This document shows positions 23,896-29,491 of a stretch of 29,491 nt of DNA, piece by piece. Numbering within the stretch: position 1 is the first letter of the stretch; each line of letters opens with the position of its first letter. The notes below the pieces were generated by a model. The model searched no databases and had not been told where the DNA came from. It saw only the letters and a program-made list of their open reading frames with translations. The position numbers were made by a program, and so were the translations under genes. Source of the stretch: UBA1715 sp036752345 (GTDB taxonomy: Bacteria > Bacteroidota > Bacteroidia > Bacteroidales > UBA1715); the NCBI GenBank assembly GCA_036752345.1, contig DAIOSV010000027.1:1-29491 (forward strand), read 5' to 3'.

Positions 23896-24480
23896 ATGAA
23901 GCAAAGTATAAAAGATACAATACAACAGTCAATAGCAGTTAAAACAATGTTTTTAAATGATGAGAGTGCTATTGCAAAAATTGAAACTGTTGCACAAAAA
24001 ATGATAGAATCGTACAAGGCAGGAGGAAAAACAATGTTTGCCGGTAATGGTGGCAGTGCTGCTGATGCGCAACATTTGGCTGCTGAATTGGTGAATCGTT
24101 TTCGTATTGACCGTCTTGGATTGCCTGCATTGGCTCTTTCAACCGATACATCGGTAATAACCTCTATTGCAAACGATTACGGATATGATTTTTTGTTTTC
24201 ACGTCAAATTGCCGCATTGGGTAAAGAAGGCGACGTGTTTATTGGTATCTCAACTTCGGGAAATTCGGAAAATATTGTAAAAGCATTGCAATATTGCAAA
24301 GAAAAGCATATCTTTTCGGTTGGATTGATCGGTGGTAATGGGGGGAAAATGGCACAATTGTGTGATGTGTCAATTGTTGTTCCTTCGTGTGAAACCGCTC
24401 GTATTCAAGAAGTTCATATACTTGTCGGCCATATTTTGTGCGGTTTGGTTGAAGATGCTATTTTTAGAAAAAACAAATAA
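23896..24480 (+). CDS. gmhA: Sedoheptulose-7-phosphate isomerase
   Basis: It converts sedoheptulose 7-phosphate to D-glycero-manno-heptose 7-phosphate, the first step to ADP- or GDP-heptose for lipopolysaccharide or other glycans. The SIS fold is clear: FAGNGGSAADAQHLAAE holds the phosphate loop and the metal-binding His and Glu, STSGNSENI is the second phosphate-binding segment, and RIQEVHILVGHILC near the C-terminus carries the conserved Glu and His ligands. At 194 residues from ATG 23896 it matches the family's normal length; the 13 extra residues from TTG 23857 would overlap the promoter. No other heptose gene is nearby. The siaC-like gene starts 2 bases after its stop, so the two are an operon. 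Confidence 0.94.
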   Translation: MKQSIKDTIQQSIAVKTMFLNDESAIAKIETVAQKMIESYKAGGKTMFAGNGGSAADAQHLAAELVNRFRIDRLGLPALALSTDTSVITSIANDYGYDFLFSRQIAALGKEGDVFIGISTSGNSENIVKALQYCKEKHIFSVGLIGGNGGKMAQLCDVSIVVPSCETARIQEVHILVGHILCGLVEDAIFRKNK

Positions 24481-24482
24481 CC

Positions 24483-24872
24483 ATGGAACATCTATATATA
24501 GAACCATCGGGACGGACTCCTGAAGTCTTTTTTAATATTGACGATAGTAAATTGTGCATACTCGGACGTTCGTTTCCCGAAGATGTGTCGGCATTCTATC
24601 TTCCTATAGAAAAATGGCTTAAAAACAATATAGTAGAGTGCGTGAAATGCTTTTATATGGAAATTCAGTTGGAATATTATAACACCACATCGTCAAAATA
24701 TCTGTTGGAGATGATGCGGATTATAGAAGATTACAAGAAGAAACATGATATTCCTGTTGCTGTTCATTGGAAATATTTTGCCAACGATGAAGATATGAAA
24801 GAGTCGGGCATGGAATACCAACAGTTTGTATCAATTCCGTTTGTGTTTGAGGAGGTTCGTAAAAACGTGTAA
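24483..24872 (+). CDS. siaC: SiaC/DUF1987-family regulatory phosphoprotein
   Basis: This 129-residue cytosolic protein has the DUF1987 pattern: SGRTPEVFFN (9-18), GRSFPEDVSAFY (28-39), and YYNTTSSKYL (65-74), the position where the Pseudomonas SiaC protein is phosphorylated on Thr68; here Thr68 and Thr69 are both present. In that system SiaB kinase and SiaA phosphatase switch SiaC, which in turn controls diguanylate cyclase activity and biofilm formation. Bacteroidota homologues are often found apart from these partners, and neither gene is in the window, so the local role is open. It follows gmhA with a 2-base gap. Family assignment is confident; function is by analogy. Confidence 0.88.
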   Translation: MEHLYIEPSGRTPEVFFNIDDSKLCILGRSFPEDVSAFYLPIEKWLKNNIVECVKCFYMEIQLEYYNTTSSKYLLEMMRIIEDYKKKHDIPVAVHWKYFANDEDMKESGMEYQQFVSIPFVFEEVRKNV

Positions 24873-25033
24873 GCAAGTTCCTTATTCCCTCACCTCTACG
24901 CTCAATTATACCAAAATTTCTACTCTAAGAATCTCTTACAAAACATAATAATAAATGAGACGTGAAAAATAAAAAAAGATTTGCTACGTTCTCAATTCAC
25001 ATCAGTTTAAAGACTCAAAATCAGTAAAAATTG

Positions 25034-25041
25034 TAATTTTG
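25034..25041 (+). promoter_or_regulatory. -7 box for the mannosyltransferase-pyrC-dpp7 operon
   Basis: TAATTTTG matches TAnnTTTG and ends 14 bases before ATG 25056. The rest of the 183-base gap after siaC is AT-rich with no other signal that I can see. Confidence 0.45.
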
Positions 25042-25055
25042 AAAAAAAATGAAGT

Positions 25056-25781
25056 ATGAAGGCAGAGAGCATTGTAATTATACCCACATATAACGAAAAG
25101 GAAAATATTGAAAAGATTATTCGCCGAGTGCTTTCATACGAAAAACAGTTCGATATACTTGTGGTTGATGACAATTCTCCTGATGGAACCGCATCAATCG
25201 TAAAATCACTGCAAACAGAGATTCCCGAAAGAATTTACATGCTTGAACGTCCCGGAAAACAAGGTCTTGGGCTTGCCTATCTTGCCGGATTTCGTTGGGC
25301 TTTGGACAATGGCTATGGCTACATTTTTGAGATGGATGCCGACTTTTCGCACAATCCCGATGATTTAGTACGACTATATACTGCCTGTGCAGTTGACCAT
25401 GCCGATATGTCGGTTGGTTCACGCTACGTAACCGGTGTGAATGTAGTAAATTGGCCTATGAAGCGAGTGCTGCTTTCGTATTTCGCCTCAATGTATGTGC
25501 GGTTTATTACTCGCATGCCATTGCGTGACGCTACTGCAGGTTTTGTTTGCTATACTGCAAAAGCTCTGTCTTCTCTCAATTTTGATAAAATCCGATTCAA
25601 AGGCTACGCATTTCAAATAGAAATGAAATTTAGAATATGGGAAAAAGGCTTCAACATTGTTGAGGTACCAATTATTTTTACTGACCGTAAAGAGGGTTCT
25701 TCCAAGATGAATGGTGGCATTATAAAAGAAGCGGTGTGTGGCGTTGTTTCCTTAAAAATCAATAGCTGGTTTGGAAAATAA
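25056..25781 (+). CDS. Polyprenol monophosphomannose synthase (DPM1-like GT2)
   Basis: It transfers mannose, or a related sugar, from GDP-mannose to a polyprenyl phosphate on the cytosolic face, providing the lipid-linked donor for extracytoplasmic mannosylation, probably of proteins or glycans. The GT2 fold reads IIPTYNEKENIE (8-19), VVDDNSPDGT (36-45), MDADFSHNP (93-101, with the DAD metal site) and DATAGFVCY, all typical of DPM1-like enzymes. It has 241 residues and no C-terminal membrane helices, unlike the GtrB-like enzyme at 10.8 kb. The dihydroorotase gene starts 1 base after the stop. Donor sugar is inferred from family. Confidence 0.9.
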   Translation: MKAESIVIIPTYNEKENIEKIIRRVLSYEKQFDILVVDDNSPDGTASIVKSLQTEIPERIYMLERPGKQGLGLAYLAGFRWALDNGYGYIFEMDADFSHNPDDLVRLYTACAVDHADMSVGSRYVTGVNVVNWPMKRVLLSYFASMYVRFITRMPLRDATAGFVCYTAKALSSLNFDKIRFKGYAFQIEMKFRIWEKGFNIVEVPIIFTDRKEGSSKMNGGIIKEAVCGVVSLKINSWFGK

Positions 25782-25782
25782 A

Positions 25783-27123
25783 ATGGACACTCTGTTACAC
25801 GAAGGTTGTATTGTAAACGAAGGAGAACAATTCTTTGGCAGTATCTTAATTCATCGTGACCGAATTGCTGAAGTGTTTCGTGGTGAAGTCCCCCAATCAT
25901 TACTTTCTCAAGTCAACATTGTGCCGTGCAAGGGATTGTACATTTTCCCCGGCATTATTGACGACCAAGTTCATTTTCGCGAACCCGGATTGACCCATAA
26001 AGCTACAATTGCAAGCGAATCGCGTGCAGCATTGGCCGGTGGAGTTACCACATTTATGGATATGCCAAATGTAGCTCCGCAAACAACAACCATAGAGAAT
26101 TTGGAAGATAAATTGCGTCGTGCCTCCGAAACGGCCTATGCCAATTATGCTTTTTATTTTGGCGCAACCAATACGAATATAGACCAAATTCGAGCACTCG
26201 ACACATCGCTAGCGTGCGGAGTGAAAGTGTTTATGGGTTCTAGCACCGGCAATATGCTTGTAGACGACGAAGAAACATTGCGTAGAATATTCTCTGAAGT
26301 AAAGATTCCGGTTGCCATTCATAGTGAAGATGAAGAAACTATCAAAGCGAACCTTGTGCGATATATGGCTCAATATGGAGACGAAATTCCATTTGCGTGT
26401 CATCCGAAAATTAGAAGCAACGAAGCGTGCTTTAAGTCAACCAAGAGGGCAATAGATTTGGCTAAACAATGTGGAACGCGATTGCACGTGTTGCATTTGT
26501 CAACTGCCGAAGAAATGCCATTGTTCACCGCCTCTGATATTCAACAAAAACAGATAACTGCTGAGGTTTGCGTTCACCATCTTTGGTTTACCGACCAAGA
26601 TTACGAACAAAAACAGTCTTTTATAAAGTGTAACCCTGCTATAAAATCGCATGCCGACCGAGAAGCACTCCGAGAAGCCTTACAACAAGGTAAACTTGAT
26701 GTAGTTGCTACAGACCACGCTCCCCATACGCTCGACGAAAAACTTCGTTCTTATACAAAATCGGCTTCGGGAATGCCGTTGGTACAGCATTCGCTACTGG
26801 TGATGTTGGAACTATACAAACAGGGAATAATTTCGTTACCAATGGTGACGAAAACTATGTGCCACAATCCCGCAACATTGTTTGGAATCAAAGAACGAGG
26901 GTTCGTTCGCAAAGGCTATTTTGCCGATTTGGTACTTGTTGATTTACAAAAAACTACCGAAATAACAAAAAATCAAATTCTTTATAAATGTGGGTGGTCA
27001 CCACTCGAGGGAACTATTTTCTCCTCAAAAGTGGAAAAAACGTTCTTGAACGGCGCGTGTGTCTATGCCGATGGTAACGTGTCAGAAGAGCGCCACGCAC
27101 AACAAATTACGTATAACCATTAA
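25783..27123 (+). CDS. pyrC: Dihydroorotase (amidohydrolase, pyrimidine synthesis)
   Basis: It closes N-carbamoyl-aspartate to dihydroorotate, the third step of pyrimidine synthesis. At 446 residues it has the long, type I layout. Metal-site residues visible are His64 in DDQVHFREPG (60-69), candidate carbamylated Lys148 (CGVKVFMGSS), His180 (AIHSEDE), His238 (LHLSTAEE) and Asp311 (TDHAPH). The usual HxH motif reads Gln62-Val-His64, so the first histidine ligand is replaced; I recall this as common in Bacteroidota members but cannot check it. ATG 25783 is preferred over TTG 25771, which lies inside the previous gene. It sits between the mannosyltransferase and dpp7 with gaps of 1 and 10 bases, one operon. 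Confidence 0.93.
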   Translation: MDTLLHEGCIVNEGEQFFGSILIHRDRIAEVFRGEVPQSLLSQVNIVPCKGLYIFPGIIDDQVHFREPGLTHKATIASESRAALAGGVTTFMDMPNVAPQTTTIENLEDKLRRASETAYANYAFYFGATNTNIDQIRALDTSLACGVKVFMGSSTGNMLVDDEETLRRIFSEVKIPVAIHSEDEETIKANLVRYMAQYGDEIPFACHPKIRSNEACFKSTKRAIDLAKQCGTRLHVLHLSTAEEMPLFTASDIQQKQITAEVCVHHLWFTDQDYEQKQSFIKCNPAIKSHADREALREALQQGKLDVVATDHAPHTLDEKLRSYTKSASGMPLVQHSLLVMLELYKQGIISLPMVTKTMCHNPATLFGIKERGFVRKGYFADLVLVDLQKTTEITKNQILYKCGWSPLEGTIFSSKVEKTFLNGACVYADGNVSEERHAQQITYNH

Positions 27124-27133
27124 ATTCAAAGAT

Positions 27134-29296
27134 ATGAAAAAATTGCTGCTCGCTATTGGATGTATGTGTTGCTTAAACCCCATTTTTGCTGACGAAGGAA
27201 TGTGGTTGCTTACCATGTTGGATAAATTGAATATTCAGCAAAACGGATGCAAGTTGACACCGGAACAAATCTATAGCATTAACCATTCTTCGTTGAAAGA
27301 TGCTGTGCTTGGATTGAGCGAATCCGATCATCCGTCTAATTTCTTTTGTACAGCCGAATTGGTTTCTCCCAAAGGTTTGGCATTGACCAACTATCACTGC
27401 GGTTTTGATATGATTCAAAAACATACCAGCCTGACAAACAATTATATAGACAATGGTTTTTGGGCACAAAACAGCGGCGAAGAATTGGAAAACGAAGGTA
27501 TAACTGCTACGCGTATGGTTGCTATGTACGATGTAACGGAAAGAGTTTTTGCAAGTTTGAAAAATGAAAAAGACATCACTGTTGATACGGCATCATCCGA
27601 AAATAAATTGGGGACAATTCTTCAAAAAATAGAAAAATCGGTAACTGACACGTGCGCCTATGGTGCTATGGTAAAACCATTTTTCAATGACAACCAGTAT
27701 TTCTTGTTTGTGTATGAAACATACCGGGACGTGCGTTTAGTTGGAGCACCTCCAAGAACTATCGGTAAATTTGGTGACGAAACAGACAACTGGGTGTGGC
27801 CTCGTCATACCGGCGATTTCTGCGTGTTGCGCATATATGTTGACGAAACAGGTATGCCGGCAGAGTATTCTTTGAAAAACAAACCGCTTGTGCCAAAACA
27901 ATTTTTGTCGGTTTCTCTCAAAGGATATAATGAAGATGACTATGCTATGATAATGGGTTTCCCAGGTTCTACCGACCGCTATCGCACGTCAGCCGACATT
28001 AAGTATTTCCAATCAATGAGCAACAGTACCGTAAAATTGATTGGCGACATTGTATTGGCGAATTATAAGAAATACATGAATCAGGATTCCTTGATTCGTA
28101 TAAAATATGCTTCGAAGTATGACAATTTGAGCAATTATTGGAAATACAGCATTGGACAGAGCAAAGGCATTAAAGACTTGAATGTAGTTGACCAAAAACT
28201 AGAACAAGAAAAAGCTTTGCGCGAATGGATTTTTGCCGACTCTAGCCGTGTTGCAAAATATGGTGGCGTGATAGATTCGTTAGCACTTTACTATGAAAAC
28301 AATGCGTTTTCTAATGCGTACTACACAATGCTTAATGTAGGATTGCTCGATCAAGTACAAGTTTTCATGTTTGCATACGACTGTTTGGACATTATAGATG
28401 CGTTGAAGTCAGGCGATCCGGTGTTCTTACGTGAAGTCCAGGTGCGTTTGCGCGACAAAGCAAAGAAATTCTATAAAGATTACGATGCAACGGTTGACAA
28501 ATCGCAATATGTTGCACTTACCTATGCAACATGGTATTATTTGAATTATCCTATTTATTCCGATAAATCATTCCCGTTGGTGAAAAAATACAAAAAAGAC
28601 GTGGCGAAATATGCCGACGACGTGTTTAAAAAATCATTCTTTACCGATGAGGCTCGTTTCAATGCATTTCTTGAAAAACCAAGTGTAAAACTCATAGCAA
28701 AAGATCCAATGTTCAATTTGCTTCGTTATACGCTAATGGAATATTTTTCAGCACGAAATCACATAGATAATCCCGCAATTGATAGTCTCAATACCTTGTA
28801 TGTTGATGCAATTATGAAAATGTATCCTGATTCACTTATGTATCCTGATGCCAACTCTACGCTGCGTTTGACCTACGGCTCAGTACAAAGTTACGAGCCT
28901 AAAGATGGTATTTCATACCATTATTATACAACATTAAAAGGTGTGATGGAGAAAATGGATAGCACCAATCGTGAGTTTCAAGTTCCTTCAAAACTTATAG
29001 AATTGTACAATAAAAAAGACTACGGCCGCTATAGCGATAAAAATGGAGAAATGCCGTTGTGTTTTATAACCAACAATGACATTACCGGCGGAAACTCAGG
29101 AAGTCCGGTTATGAATGCCAATGGAGAATTGATAGGGCTTGCATTTGATGGCAACTGGGAAGCCATGAGCGGCGATATTATTTTTGAGCCAAAGGTACAG
29201 CGCACCATAGCCGTAGATATACGCTATGTGTTGTTCTTGATTGATAAATTTGCAGGTGCCGGGTATTTGTTAGACGAGATGAATATCATACAATAA
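27134..29296 (+). CDS. dpp7: S46 dipeptidyl peptidase, DPP7 type
   Basis: This periplasmic serine exopeptidase removes dipeptides from the N-termini of oligopeptides, feeding amino acid catabolism. A signal peptide covers residues 1-19 (ending PIFA), and the mature protein starts with the typical DEGMWLL. The trypsin-like catalytic residues are His88 (TNYHCG), Asp at about 218-228 (DNWVWPRHTGD) and Ser655 (TGGNSGSPV). Residue 673, in LAFDGNWE, is glycine; DPP7 has glycine here and prefers hydrophobic P1 residues, whereas DPP11 has arginine and prefers Asp/Glu. The 720-residue length matches the family. ATG 27134 is chosen because the upstream extension lacks signal-peptide character and overlaps pyrC. 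A strong terminator follows. Confidence 0.95.
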   Translation: MKKLLLAIGCMCCLNPIFADEGMWLLTMLDKLNIQQNGCKLTPEQIYSINHSSLKDAVLGLSESDHPSNFFCTAELVSPKGLALTNYHCGFDMIQKHTSLTNNYIDNGFWAQNSGEELENEGITATRMVAMYDVTERVFASLKNEKDITVDTASSENKLGTILQKIEKSVTDTCAYGAMVKPFFNDNQYFLFVYETYRDVRLVGAPPRTIGKFGDETDNWVWPRHTGDFCVLRIYVDETGMPAEYSLKNKPLVPKQFLSVSLKGYNEDDYAMIMGFPGSTDRYRTSADIKYFQSMSNSTVKLIGDIVLANYKKYMNQDSLIRIKYASKYDNLSNYWKYSIGQSKGIKDLNVVDQKLEQEKALREWIFADSSRVAKYGGVIDSLALYYENNAFSNAYYTMLNVGLLDQVQVFMFAYDCLDIIDALKSGDPVFLREVQVRLRDKAKKFYKDYDATVDKSQYVALTYATWYYLNYPIYSDKSFPLVKKYKKDVAKYADDVFKKSFFTDEARFNAFLEKPSVKLIAKDPMFNLLRYTLMEYFSARNHIDNPAIDSLNTLYVDAIMKMYPDSLMYPDANSTLRLTYGSVQSYEPKDGISYHYYTTLKGVMEKMDSTNREFQVPSKLIELYNKKDYGRYSDKNGEMPLCFITNNDITGGNSGSPVMNANGELIGLAFDGNWEAMSGDIIFEPKVQRTIAVDIRYVLFLIDKFAGAGYLLDEMNIIQ

Positions 29297-29315
29297 ATCA
29301 GCTCTCAATGTGGTT

Positions 29316-29332
29316 GCCACAAACCCTGTGGC
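29316..29332. repeat. Small hairpin after dpp7
   Basis: GCCACA (29316-29321) pairs with TGTGGC (29327-29332) around 5 bases. No T run follows. It lies 15 bases upstream of the main terminator and could stabilise the 3' end of the mRNA. Confidence 0.4.
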
Positions 29333-29347
29333 TCTAGAATAAAGGAC

Positions 29348-29379
29348 AAAAAAAAAGACGCATATCGCGTCTTTTTTTT
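29348..29379. terminator. Bidirectional rho-independent terminator
   Basis: GACGC (29357-29361) pairs with GCGTC (29367-29371), extended by nine A on the left and eight T on the right, around the loop ATATC. It lies between the converging dpp7 and right-edge genes and can end both transcripts. Confidence 0.88.
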
Positions 29380-29400
29380 GTTGTATAATCAGAGGTTTTC

Positions 29401-29491
29401 TTATTCGTCTTGATCTTGGTCTTCGTTAGAATTTGATTGATCTTGGTCTTCAACAGTTGCTCCTGTTTCTCCATCCATGTCTGTTGTTTTG
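29401..29491 (-). CDS. Acidic C-terminal tail of an unidentified protein (partial)
   Basis: The minus strand has an open frame of 29 codons from the right window edge to a TAA at 29401-29403. The residues are strongly acidic and Gln/Asn-rich, with EDQDQ occurring twice and DE at the end. The converging terminator 21 bases past the stop supports a real gene end. Acidic, low-complexity tails occur on many Bacteroidota proteins; the family cannot be told from this fragment. Confidence 0.65.
   Translation of the reverse strand, partial: KTTDMDGETGATVEDQDQSNSNEDQDQDE
29410..29451. repeat. 15-base direct repeat with 27-base period
   Basis: TTGATCTTGGTCTTC occurs at 29410-29424 and again at 29437-29451. 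It lies in the coding frame and encodes the two EDQDQ units of the acidic tail. The 27-base period keeps the frame, so copy-number change would alter tail length without a frameshift. Confidence 0.7.

Noticed and set aside
1..29491. CRISPR arrays, tRNA, rRNA or insertion sequences
   Set aside because: No regularly spaced repeats, cloverleaf-like segments, rRNA-like stretches or transposase motifs were seen on reading both strands.

Overview
The window looks like a chromosomal segment from a member of the Bacteroidota, most likely Bacteroidales. The evidence is AT-rich DNA, a fused FeoA-FeoB iron transporter, a fused ResB/CcsA cytochrome c maturation protein, an S46 dipeptidyl peptidase, a DUF1987/SiaC protein, few Shine-Dalgarno sites, and TAnnTTTG -7 boxes (several with a TTG about 17-19 bases upstream) in front of almost every transcription unit. 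No rRNA, tRNA, CRISPR, insertion sequence, integrase or phage gene was seen.

Left edge to 4.0 kb, all on the minus strand: a secreted, probably repeat-rich surface protein that runs off the left edge and carries a one-base frameshift; a bidirectional hairpin terminator; then a lysC (aspartate kinase) - ahcY (adenosylhomocysteinase) operon with an 8-nt gap, which joins methionine precursor supply to the methyl cycle.

4.1-19.0 kb is an envelope-decoration island. On the plus strand are an MBOAT O-acyltransferase with a TAATG-coupled SGNH-like partner, then an LTA-synthase-like alkaline-phosphatase-superfamily enzyme. A minus-strand GtrA flippase follows. The plus strand then carries an acyltransferase-3 protein, a GtrB-like polyprenyl-phosphate glycosyltransferase and an overlapping 755-aa polytopic GT-C-like protein. 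Converging on these from the right, on the minus strand, are a DUF4886 SGNH lipoprotein, a second GT-C-like protein, a UDP-galactopyranose-mutase-like flavoprotein and a second GtrA, the last three joined by 4-nt overlaps. Together the set can be read as two Gtr-like modules (lipid-linked sugar made inside, flipped, transferred outside) plus acylation and phospho-substituent enzymes. This is the most novel part of the window; its glycan target is not visible in the sequence.

19.0-24.9 kb: FeoAB (minus) and CcsBA (plus) diverge from one promoter region; PgeF/YfiH (minus) converges on CcsBA and diverges from a gmhA-siaC pair (plus). 25.0-29.3 kb: a plus-strand operon of polyprenol-phosphate mannosyltransferase, dihydroorotase (pyrC) and a DPP7-type S46 peptidase, ending at a strong bidirectional terminator. 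At the right edge is the acidic C-terminal tail of a minus-strand gene.

Functions were assigned by reading motifs and recalling families; no database search or structure prediction was run. No gene-free stretch exceeds 300 bases; the longest is 913-1186, whose contents are listed.
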